From assembly GCA_015229095.1 (NCBI GenBank), contig JADGCE010000058.1:1-14960 (forward strand): a stretch of 14,960 nt of DNA, given 5' to 3'. Source of the stretch: Magnetococcales bacterium (GTDB lineage Bacteria; Pseudomonadota; Magnetococcia; Magnetococcales; Magnetaquicoccaceae). The notes beneath the pieces were generated by a model. That model saw only the letters and a program-made list of their open reading frames with translations. It was not told where the DNA came from and did not search any database. Each line of letters opens with the position of its first letter. Position 1 is the stretch's first letter. This document shows, piece by piece, positions 1-5,925 of this stretch. The translations under genes were made by a program, and so were the position numbers.

Positions 1-453
1 GCCCGCCAGACCAACCTGCTGGCCCTGAATGCGGCCATCGAGGCGGCCCGGGCCGGTGAACATGGCAAAGGGTTTGCCGTCGTGGCCGCCGAGGTGAGAA
101 AACTGGCGGAACGCAGCCAGGTGGCGGCAGGAGAGATCAGCCAGCTTTCGGTTTCCAGCGTCAGTATTTCCGAACAGGCGGGCACCATCATCCGTCAATT
201 GGTGCCGGCCATCCAGGAGACGGCGGAGCGTATCAAAGGCTTTGCGGCATGCAATCAGCAGCAACGGGAGGGGATGGTGGATCTCAACCATTCGATCCAG
301 CAGTTTGATCAGGTGGTGCAGCAGAATGCCGGGGCCTCCGAGGAGCTGGCGGCCACGGCGGAGGAGCTGAGTGCACAGGCCGACATGATGGCGCACGCCA
401 TCGCTTTCTTCAATGTCGGTCAACAGGGTGCCCTTGCCCGGCAGAGCGTGTAA
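1..453 (+). CDS. Methyl-accepting chemotaxis protein, C-terminal signalling part (5' truncated)
   Basis: The reading frame is open from base 1, so the gene starts before the window; 150 codons remain. Residues 1-40 of the fragment (starting ARQTNLLALNAAIEAARAGE, then GKGFAVVAAEVRKLAERS) are the hairpin tip of the cytoplasmic signalling domain. This is the most conserved part of chemoreceptors, where CheA and CheW bind. The rest is the descending helix of the four-helix bundle, rich in Ala, Gln and Glu and ending near NAGASEELAATAEELSAQAD, a typical methylation-helix sequence. The protein stops shortly after, with no NWETF-like CheR tether. The sensor and membrane parts are outside the window, so the ligand is unknown. 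No che genes follow; the next gene is an unrelated reductase 26 bp downstream. Confidence 0.95.
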   Translation, partial: ARQTNLLALNAAIEAARAGEHGKGFAVVAAEVRKLAERSQVAAGEISQLSVSSVSISEQAGTIIRQLVPAIQETAERIKGFAACNQQQREGMVDLNHSIQQFDQVVQQNAGASEELAATAEELSAQADMMAHAIAFFNVGQQGALARQSV

Positions 454-479
454 ATGAAACCCATAACCGGAGACGACCC

Positions 480-1325
480 ATGACCCCTGACGTATCCATC
501 GCCTCAGCCCATGGCATTGCCATGCCGCGTATTCTGTATGGCACGGCCTGGAAGAGGGAGCGCACAGCCGCGCTGGTGGAGCAGGCTGTTGCGCTGGGGT
601 TTCGCGGTATCGATACCGCCTGCCAGCCCAAACATTATGACGAGGCCGGGGTGGGCAGCGGTGTGGCGGCGGCCCTGCAACGGGGTGTTGCGCGGGCTGA
701 TCTCTATCTGCAAAGCAAATTCACTCCGTTGAACGGGCAGGATCCCCAACGGATTCCCTATGATCCCAAAGCCACACTCCGGGAGCAGGTGACCCAGTCC
801 CTGCACCGTTCCCTGCACAACCTGCAAACGAACTATCTGGATGGTTTGCTGCTTCACTCGCCCATGGCTACGCCCGCCCAGACCATGGAGGTCTGGCAGG
901 CCATGGAGCAGCTTTGCCATGAGGGGCTTGTCAAACAGTTGGGGATCAGCAACTGTTATGACCTGGAGATGCTTGCCTATCTCCATCATGCTGCCACCGT
1001 CAAGCCCGTCATCCTGCAAAATCGCTTTTATGCCGCCACCCGTTATGATCGGGAGATCCGGGCTTTTTGCCGAGAGCAGCAGATCCTGTATCAAAGTTTT
1101 TGGACCCTTTCGGCCAATCCGGCCATTCTGGCCCATGCCACCCTGCACGGGTTGGTGCAAAAATATCAGCGCACAGCGGCGCAGCTGTTTTTCCGCTATC
1201 TGAGCCAGATGGGCATCGTGCCCCTGACCGGCACGACATCCGCCCTTCACATGCGGGAAAGTTTGGCCATTTTTGAGTTTGAACTGACGGAGGCCGAGTG
1301 CGAGGCGGTAGGGGCGTTGTTGTGA
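480..1325 (+). CDS. Aldo/keto reductase family oxidoreductase
   Basis: A 281-residue protein of the NAD(P)H-dependent aldo/keto reductase superfamily, a cytoplasmic (beta/alpha)8 barrel reducing carbonyls to alcohols. The catalytic tetrad is visible: Asp45 (in GIDTA), Tyr53 (in KHYDE), Lys80 (in LQSKFTP) and His126 (in LLLHSP). The later LGISNCYDLEML and LQNRFY match the conserved GVSNF-like and QNxx segments at the cofactor end of the barrel. The insert GQDPQRIPYDP after Lys80 is a feature of one AKR subgroup. Length is slightly short, with a reduced C-terminal tail. ATG 480 is preceded by GGAGA at 469-473, 6 bases away. The substrate cannot be deduced. The gene's stop codon abuts the inverted-repeat element at 1329. 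It may share a transcript with the receptor gene upstream, but nothing shows this. Confidence 0.9.
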   Translation: MTPDVSIASAHGIAMPRILYGTAWKRERTAALVEQAVALGFRGIDTACQPKHYDEAGVGSGVAAALQRGVARADLYLQSKFTPLNGQDPQRIPYDPKATLREQVTQSLHRSLHNLQTNYLDGLLLHSPMATPAQTMEVWQAMEQLCHEGLVKQLGISNCYDLEMLAYLHHAATVKPVILQNRFYAATRYDREIRAFCREQQILYQSFWTLSANPAILAHATLHGLVQKYQRTAAQLFFRYLSQMGIVPLTGTTSALHMRESLAIFEFELTEAECEAVGALL

Positions 1326-1474
1326 TCAGAGCTTGTGAATAAATCTGCTGCGCGACCATCTGGCGGCGTTGCGGGCTCGCTCTCTCCTCGTCTATCCGAT
1401 TGATATATCTCGTCGTTCTCTCGCCCGCGCCTTGCCAGATGGCCTGCTCGCGACGATTTATTCACAAGCTCTCA
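1326..1474. mobile_element. MITE-like inverted-repeat element with TCA target duplication
   Basis: A 143-bp non-coding element occupies 1329-1471. Its ends are perfect 17-bp inverted repeats, GAGCTTGTGAATAAATC at 1329-1345 and the complement at 1455-1471. Symmetry continues inward, with CCATCTGGC (1356-1364) against GCCAGATGG (1434-1442) and GCGGGC (1371-1376) against GCCCGC (1423-1428), so the whole unit can fold into a long interrupted hairpin. TCA stands directly outside both ends (1326-1328, 1472-1474), as expected for a 3-bp target duplication. Ends starting GAG and a TNA target recall the IS1031 group of the IS5 family, which could supply transposase in trans; this family link is inference. 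No transposase is encoded. The element may also terminate transcription of the two convergent genes. Confidence 0.75.
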
Positions 1475-2830
1475 GGGGGCGCAATGCCCCACCAGATCAT
1501 ACTCATGGCTGTCGGTGATGGTGACCGGGAGGATGCGACCCGGTTGGGGCTGCCCGGCATTGATATAGATCAAACCATCCACCTCCGGTGCTTGTGCCTT
1601 GCTGCGCCCCAGCACTAGGCCGGGATGTTCTGCCGAGATGCTCTCCACCAGAACCTCCAGGGTTTTCCCACGCCACGCGCGCAATTTTTTGCGGCTGATG
1701 CGCTGTTGCAACAGCATCAGGGCCTTTTGCCGCTTGCGCGCCGTTTTGGCCGGCACCTTGTCGGTCAGATGGTAGGCCACCGTGCCTGGTTCGTCCGAAT
1801 AGGTGAACACCCCCAGGTGATCAAACCAACCCTGCCCGACAAAACGGTACAAGTGGCGGAACTCTTTTTTGCTCTCCCCCGGAAAGCCGACGATCACGGT
1901 GGTGCGCAGGCTGGCCTGGGGCAATTGATGGCGGATGCGCTTCAACAGGTGCACAATGCCGGCGTAGCGTTCGGCCCGCTTCATCCGGGCCAACACCGCC
2001 GAATGGCTGTGTTGCAGGGGCATGTCCAGGTAAGGCAGCACCTTTTTCTCGCTGGCCATCACCGCCAGCAACTCCTGGGTGATGAGGGTTGGGTAGAGGT
2101 AGAGACAACGGATCCAGGCGATCCCTTCCACCTGGGCCAGACGGCGCAGCAGGTGGGCCAGGGAGAGGCGGGGGGAGAGATCCCGCCCGTACAGGGTGGT
2201 GTCCTGGGAGACCAGATTGATCTCCACCACCCCCTGTTGGCTGAGATGCTGCACCTCCGCCACGATCTCCTCCAGGGGGCGGGAACGGAAGCGCCCCCGC
2301 AGTTGGGGGATGATGCAGAAGGCGCAGGGATTGTTGCACCCCTCGGCAATCTTGACATAGGCGGTGTGGGCGGGGGTGGTCAGCAGGCGAACCGGCTTTT
2401 CCGGCGCCGGGGCAGCGGTTGGGGAAATCGGTGCGACGGCCAGCGTCGCCTCTCCTGTGGTCTGGTTGGCGGCGATCAGGGGGAAAAGTTGCTCATACTG
2501 GGCGGACCCCACCAGCACATCGATGCCTGGAATATCCTGGGCCAAATGTGCCCCATAGCGTTGCGCGAGGCACCCCGTGACCACCAGACGCTGGCCAGGA
2601 TGGCGGCTTTTGATCTCTGCCATGGCCGCAATGGCCTCCCGTGACTCGGCCTCGGCGTCCGCCTTGAACCCGCAGGTGTTGACCACCAGGAGATCCGCCT
2701 CTTCGGGGTCGGCGGTCAGGCTGTAGCCCTGCTGCAAAAACTGCCCCAGCATGTTTTCTGTATCCACCAGATTTTTGGGGCAGCCCAGGGAGACAACGCC
2801 CACCCGCTTGCCCGGACCTTGATCCGTCAT
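1472..2830 (-). CDS. rimO: Ribosomal protein S12 methylthiotransferase RimO
   Basis: A 452-residue radical-SAM methylthiotransferase that adds a methylthio group to the conserved aspartate of ribosomal protein S12 (Asp88 in E. coli numbering), using two [4Fe-4S] clusters. The N-terminal UPF0004 domain carries the three cluster cysteines Cys17 (VSLGCPKNLVD), Cys53 (VNTCGF) and Cys87 (VTGCLAQR). SLGCPKN with NLVDTE separates RimO from its tRNA-modifying relative MiaB. The radical-SAM triad is Cys165, Cys169 and Cys172 (GCNNPCAFC). YLDMPLQHS and IVGFPGES are further family signatures. Residues from about 385 form the TRAM domain that docks the substrate. ATG at 2830 lies 5 bp after the yajQ stop codon, so the two are probably cotranscribed. 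The stop codon is part of the TCA repeat bordering the inverted-repeat element. Length is normal. Confidence 0.97.
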   Translation of the reverse strand: MTDQGPGKRVGVVSLGCPKNLVDTENMLGQFLQQGYSLTADPEEADLLVVNTCGFKADAEAESREAIAAMAEIKSRHPGQRLVVTGCLAQRYGAHLAQDIPGIDVLVGSAQYEQLFPLIAANQTTGEATLAVAPISPTAAPAPEKPVRLLTTPAHTAYVKIAEGCNNPCAFCIIPQLRGRFRSRPLEEIVAEVQHLSQQGVVEINLVSQDTTLYGRDLSPRLSLAHLLRRLAQVEGIAWIRCLYLYPTLITQELLAVMASEKKVLPYLDMPLQHSHSAVLARMKRAERYAGIVHLLKRIRHQLPQASLRTTVIVGFPGESKKEFRHLYRFVGQGWFDHLGVFTYSDEPGTVAYHLTDKVPAKTARKRQKALMLLQQRISRKKLRAWRGKTLEVLVESISAEHPGLVLGRSKAQAPEVDGLIYINAGQPQPGRILPVTITDSHEYDLVGHCAP

Positions 2831-2835
2831 GAGGG

Positions 2836-3324
2836 CTATTCCCGGAAATTGGTAAATTGCAAGGGTCTTTCCATGGTGGTATCCTCTTTGAGAAGGGCGA
2901 TCACCTCCTGCAAATCGTCGCGTTTTTTGCCGGTGACCCGCAATTCTGTTCCCTGAATGGCTGTTTGCACCTTGATTTTGGACTCCTTGATGCGCTTGAC
3001 CAACTCCTTGGCCAGCTCCGCTTCAATACCCTGCCGCACGGTCACCACCTGACGCACCATGCTGCCGGAGGCCGCCTCCACCGTACCAAAAGAGAGAACC
3101 CGAACATCCACCTTGCGGCGTGTCAGTTTTTCTTTAAGCAGTTCAACCACCTGCTCGCGTTTGTATTCGTCATCGGCCAGCAGGGTGATTTCCGCCTCTT
3201 TGCGGGTCACCTTGCTTTTGGAACCCTTAAAGTCATAGCGGGTGCCGATCTCTTTGACCACCTGATGGATGGCATTGTCCACTTCCTGGAGATCGGTTTC
3301 AGAGACAATATCGAAAGAGGGCAT
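2836..3324 (-). CDS. yajQ: YajQ family cyclic-di-GMP/nucleotide-binding protein
   Basis: A 162-residue protein of the UPF0234/YajQ family, two ferredoxin-like alpha/beta folds in tandem. Members bind nucleotides or RNA, and some Xanthomonas and Pseudomonas members act as cyclic-di-GMP-responsive regulators. Whether this one does is unknown. The start MPSFDIVSETDLQEVDNAI, the middle RYDFKGSK and TLLADDEYK, and the end RPLQFTNFRE are strongly conserved. The frame could begin two codons earlier at TTG 3330, but ATG 3324 is preferred. It gives the family's canonical first residues and has AAGGAG at 3331-3336, 6 bases upstream. The gene lies between lolA (35 bp upstream) and rimO (5 bp downstream) on the same strand. 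Confidence 0.95.
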   Translation of the reverse strand: MPSFDIVSETDLQEVDNAIHQVVKEIGTRYDFKGSKSKVTRKEAEITLLADDEYKREQVVELLKEKLTRRKVDVRVLSFGTVEAASGSMVRQVVTVRQGIEAELAKELVKRIKESKIKVQTAIQGTELRVTGKKRDDLQEVIALLKEDTTMERPLQFTNFRE

Positions 3325-3330
3325 GGGCAA

Positions 3331-3336
3331 CTCCTT
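3331..3336 (-). promoter_or_regulatory. Ribosome binding site that fixes the yajQ start
   Basis: AAGGAG on the minus strand is 6 bases before ATG 3324. It is only 0 bases from the alternative TTG at 3330, so it supports the ATG start. Confidence 0.7.
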
Positions 3337-3359
3337 GGTTTAAAAAAAACGATTCCTGA

Positions 3360-4124
3360 TCAGGGGCTCTCGGAGGGATGGACGGTATCCTCTATGATAT
3401 CCACCTGGGGAGGGATTTTAAACTGGAAATGCTCTGCTGCAAGGGCTCGATTGATGCGCATCCCCTGAAAGGTAAAATGGGAGATATGTCCCAGGGAGTC
3501 GTGGGTGATCAGTTTGAGCAACTCATCCCGTTCCGGGTGCAAGACCAGAAGGATCTCTTGCACGGTGCCTTTGGTGCGGGGAAACAGTCGCACAGCGGGC
3601 AGCTGCAGTTGGGGATCCTCCGTTGTTTCCCAGGTGAACAGGGTGTGCAATGGCACATCGGATGACAAAAGCACAGCCGGTGTATTATCCAGTCGGGTGG
3701 CTTTGCCCACGGTGACCTGGGCCAGGTCTGGTTCATAGAACCAGATGCTTTGACCATCGGAGACCAGGGTTTGCGGGGCAGGCGTGCGATAATCCCAGCG
3801 GAAGCGTCCCGGCTTGGCGGTGGCTATGTGACCGCTGCTCTCTGTGGGCACCCCGGATTCCGCATTTTCTATGCGTTGGACAAAGTCGGCCTCCAGTGTT
3901 TTTGTTTTTTTCAAAAAGGCCTGCAGACGTTTGACCGGGGCAGTCATGGTCGTGGCCTGGGCCGTCTCTCCCGCTGCCTGGGCGGCCCACACGCCCGTCG
4001 GGAGCAGTGCCCAAAGCAACCAAAGCAACCAGAGGAGCCTGTTGCGCTGCAACGCTGTGTGTGGGTGGAGCAGGGTATCCGTCATCGTCTTTTGCAATCG
4101 CTGTTGGGTTGAATGTTGATCCAT
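3360..4124 (-). CDS. lolA: Outer-membrane lipoprotein carrier protein LolA
   Basis: Periplasmic chaperone that takes mature lipoproteins from the LolCDE transporter and hands them to LolB at the outer membrane. After a signal peptide, the mature part has family features: LKKTKTLEADFVQRIENAE, then GHIATAKPGRFRWDYRTPAPQ, VSDGQSIWFYEPDLAQVTV and the C-terminal strand FTFQGMRINRALAAEHFQFKIPPQVDII. The hydrophobic core LLWLLWLLWALL, followed by GVWA and AQA, suggests cleavage near residue 47 of the 254-residue form. The start is uncertain. ATG 4124 gives a long 29-residue N-region, and ATG 4085 (241 residues) a more usual 16-residue one; neither has a good ribosome site. The same frame runs open to 4529, but that part is proline- and cysteine-rich and covers the divergent promoter region, so it is excluded. 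It is probably first gene of lolA-yajQ-rimO. Confidence 0.88.
   Translation of the reverse strand: MDQHSTQQRLQKTMTDTLLHPHTALQRNRLLWLLWLLWALLPTGVWAAQAAGETAQATTMTAPVKRLQAFLKKTKTLEADFVQRIENAESGVPTESSGHIATAKPGRFRWDYRTPAPQTLVSDGQSIWFYEPDLAQVTVGKATRLDNTPAVLLSSDVPLHTLFTWETTEDPQLQLPAVRLFPRTKGTVQEILLVLHPERDELLKLITHDSLGHISHFTFQGMRINRALAAEHFQFKIPPQVDIIEDTVHPSESP
4011..4037 (-). repeat. 9-bp tandem repeat encoding Leu-Leu-Trp triplets in the LolA signal peptide
   Basis: CCAAAGCAA occurs twice in direct succession on the plus strand (4011-4019, 4020-4028), followed by a 6/9 match (4029-4037). Read on the minus strand it encodes LLW three times in the hydrophobic core of the LolA signal peptide. Loss or gain of a unit would keep the frame and change only signal-peptide length. 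Confidence 0.7.
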
Positions 4125-4379
4125 GTGATGGGGGGACAATGGGGGATTTTTGTCAAGGAGGCAAGGGGAGATGGTGGATTCTGACCAAAAGGACCCCCCA
4201 CAGGGCCCAAAAAGGGGGCTGCCCACGATAAAATTATCAAAAATGCATTGAAAGGGCTTTCGCTTGCAAAAAACTGCCCTATAATGTCCCGGTTCGCCTG
4301 GATGCCGATACGGCTTTGGCAGGCTGTTGGAGCAGCGTGGTGTCGTTTTTCTTCTTAAAACGGGGCAAGGAGGGGGAGG
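4125..4379. promoter_or_regulatory. Divergent intergenic region between lolA and the phosphorelay genes
   Basis: 255 bp without a convincing gene, AT-rich in its right half. It holds a palindrome-like GATAA-AA-TTATC at 4227-4238, an exact TATAAT at 4280-4285, and a hairpin-capable stretch at 4296-4324 (outer arms GCCTG/CAGGC, inner GCCG/CGGC). The hairpin would fall at the start of the rightward transcript. I could not identify a good leftward promoter for lolA. Confidence 0.5.
4257..4285 (+). promoter_or_regulatory. Candidate sigma-70 promoter for the HPt-regulator operon
   Basis: TATAAT at 4280-4285 is a perfect -10 hexamer, about 95 bp before the first gene. The -35 region is poor: TTTCGC at 4258-4263 with a 16-bp spacer is the best option. 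A weak -35 would suit an activated promoter, but that is inference. Confidence 0.4.
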
Positions 4380-4703
4380 ATGGAGAACCACGAGCCTATT
4401 CTGGTCCCTGTGGACCGGTCGCTGGCTGAAATTCTTCCCGCCTATCTGGTCAACCGGAGAGAGGATGCAGCGAGGCTGGCCGGCCTGTTGGAGCGTGGAG
4501 AGTTTGAGACGATGCGGGTTTTGGGTCATCGCATGAGAGGGTCGGGGGCCGGGTATGGCTTGGATGCCATCAGCCGCCTGGGCGAAAGGTTGGAAAAGGC
4601 AGCCCGGTCAGGCTCTCAGGCGGATTTGGCGGCCTCTGTTGCCGACCTGGATGCGTTCCTCCGGCGACTGGTCGTTGTTTATACGGACGATGAAATCATT
4701 TGA
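4380..4703 (+). CDS. Stand-alone HPt (histidine phosphotransfer) domain protein
   Basis: A 107-residue, all-helical protein. LGHRMRGSGAGYGLDAIS fits the HPt phospho-acceptor motif H-x-x-(K/R)-G-x-x-x-x-x-G, with His50 as the phosphorylated residue. The following RLGERLEKAARSG is the usual next helix. HPt proteins shuttle phosphoryl groups between the receiver of a hybrid histidine kinase and a terminal response regulator. Here the domain stands alone and no kinase is nearby. ATG 4380 follows a very purine-rich ribosome site (AAGGAGGGGGAGG, 4368-4379 region). The stop codon lies 23 bp before the regulator's likely start, so the genes should be cotranscribed. The partner kinase is probably an unlinked hybrid kinase; this is inference. 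Confidence 0.85.
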   Translation: MENHEPILVPVDRSLAEILPAYLVNRREDAARLAGLLERGEFETMRVLGHRMRGSGAGYGLDAISRLGERLEKAARSGSQADLAASVADLDAFLRRLVVVYTDDEII

Positions 4704-4726
4704 ATGGAAGGGTGTCTGAGCCTCTT

Positions 4727-5452
4727 ATGGATCATATTCTGATTGTGGATGATGACCCTGACATCTGTGTCCTGGTCAGTCGGTTTCTGGAGAAGAACGG
4801 CTTTCGGGCCAGTACAGCCGAGGATGGCAATGGGTTGCAGGCCGTTCTGAAACGGGGGGTGGTGGATCTGATCGTGCTGGATCTGATGCTTCCGGATGAG
4901 GATGGTTTGGTTCTATGCCGTAATTTGCGGGCTACCTCCAATATACCGGTCATCATTCTGAGTGCCCGTGGTGAGGATCTGGATCGCATCATCGGCCTGG
5001 AAATGGGGGCCGACGATTATCTGTCCAAACCTTTTCATCCGCGTGAATTGCTGGCGCGCGTGCGCAGCGTGCTGCGCCGCACCCGGCAGCCCGTCGTAGC
5101 GGAGACGGTCAGTGCGACGGAAAAGGATCTGGTCTACCATTTTGCTGGCTGGAGGCTGGACGTTCCCACGCGGCAACTCTATTCACCCCAGGGGGAAAAG
5201 GTTTTCTTGAGCGGTAGCGAGTTTGCCATGTTGCGCACCTTTCTGGATTTTCCCAACCAGATTCTCTCCCGCGAGCAGCTGTTGGAGCACGTGCACAACA
5301 GGGAGCACGAGACCTATGAGCGTACCATCGACATGCAGGTGAGCCGGCTTCGGCGGCGGTTGTGCGAGGATTCCAAAACGCCTACCCTGATAAAGACCGT
5401 GCGAAGTGCGGGTTATGTGCTCTCTGTCCGGGTGGTCAAGGAGGGGGGATAG
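4727..5452 (+). CDS. OmpR/PhoB-type two-component response regulator
   Basis: A 241-residue DNA-binding response regulator. The receiver domain (about 3-115) has the acidic pocket Asp8-Asp9, phospho-acceptor Asp52 (IVLDLMLPDEDG), Ser79 and Lys101 (GADDYLSKPFHPREL). The C-terminal winged helix (about 140-235) includes LSGSEFAMLRTFLDFPNQIL and the recognition region YERTIDMQVSRLRRRL with SAGYVL, typical of Trans_reg_C. The start was set at ATG 4727 because MDHILIVDDDP is the normal beginning. In-frame TTG 4700 and GTG 4712 add 9 and 5 residues and lack well-spaced ribosome sites. The nearest purine run (GGAAGG, 4706-4711) is 15 bases off, so translation may depend on coupling. Its target genes are unknown. 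Confidence 0.92.
   Translation: MDHILIVDDDPDICVLVSRFLEKNGFRASTAEDGNGLQAVLKRGVVDLIVLDLMLPDEDGLVLCRNLRATSNIPVIILSARGEDLDRIIGLEMGADDYLSKPFHPRELLARVRSVLRRTRQPVVAETVSATEKDLVYHFAGWRLDVPTRQLYSPQGEKVFLSGSEFAMLRTFLDFPNQILSREQLLEHVHNREHETYERTIDMQVSRLRRRLCEDSKTPTLIKTVRSAGYVLSVRVVKEGG
5438..5444 (+). promoter_or_regulatory. Ribosome binding site selecting a TTG start
   Basis: AAGGAGG lies inside the last codons of the upstream regulator gene, 10 bases before TTG 5455. It supports that rare start rather than a longer frame reaching back into the regulator. Confidence 0.6.
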
Positions 5453-5454
5453 GG

Positions 5455-5868
5455 TTGGCCAATATTTTGGTGATTGACGACGATCCGGCAAGCTGTTTTC
5501 TGGTCAAAAGCCTGCTGGAAAAGGTGGGGTATCGTGTGTTTGTGGCGGGTGGTGGCGATGAGGGGTTGCGCCTGTTTGCCAAACACCCCATCGATGTGGT
5601 GATTACCGATATTTTGATGCCTGGAACCGATGGTTTGGCTGTTATTCGGGAGTTGTTGACCCGTGCCCCGGACGTTAAAATCATTGCCCTCTCCGGGGGG
5701 GGAATGATTCTGACTGCGGAAATCAGTGTTCATGTTGCCCGCAAAATGGGGGCCTTTGCCTCTTTGCTCAAGCCGGTTGATCGTGTGGAGTTGTTGGCGA
5801 CTCTTCAGCGGGTGTTGCAGCCGGCTGCGGCAGAGGGAGAGGTTGCCTCTCAAACCAAAATGATTTGA
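5455..5868 (+). CDS. Single-domain (CheY-like) response regulator
   Basis: A 137-residue protein made only of a receiver domain. It has the acidic pocket Asp9-Asp10 in LVIDDDP, phospho-acceptor Asp52 (VVITDILMPGTDG), Ser80 (IALSGGG) and Lys106 (SLLKPVDR). There is no output domain, so it probably acts by protein contact or as a phosphate sink or intermediate in the relay with the HPt protein. The start is placed at TTG 5455, 2 bp after the preceding stop codon. It has AAGGAGG at 5438-5444 and begins exactly where receiver homology begins. An ATG at 5362 in the same frame would add 31 residues overlapping the regulator's DNA-binding domain and is unlikely. Confidence 0.88.
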   Translation: MANILVIDDDPASCFLVKSLLEKVGYRVFVAGGGDEGLRLFAKHPIDVVITDILMPGTDGLAVIRELLTRAPDVKIIALSGGGMILTAEISVHVARKMGAFASLLKPVDRVELLATLQRVLQPAAAEGEVASQTKMI

Positions 5869-5925
5869 ACGTCAGCACACCCTGGTATCCTGTTGGATGG
5901 CACCCCGCCGAAGAGCCTGCCGATT

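Noticed and set aside
1625..2644. Long open frame (339 codons) antisense to rimO
   Set aside because: It is the shadow of a GC-rich gene; rimO on the other strand has full-length family motifs, while this frame has low-complexity Gly/His/Gln content.
4125..4529. N-terminal extension of lolA to 389 residues
   Set aside because: The added 135 residues precede the signal peptide, are rich in Pro, Cys and Arg, and overlap the divergent promoter and the HPt gene.
5362..5454. Upstream ATG start for the lone receiver
   Set aside because: It would overlap the DNA-binding domain of the preceding regulator and add residues unlike any receiver; TTG 5455 has a well-placed ribosome site.
5865..5891. TTGAAC and TATCCT as a tsaD promoter
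   Set aside because: The spacer is only 15 bp and TATCCT is a weak -10; not enough to call.
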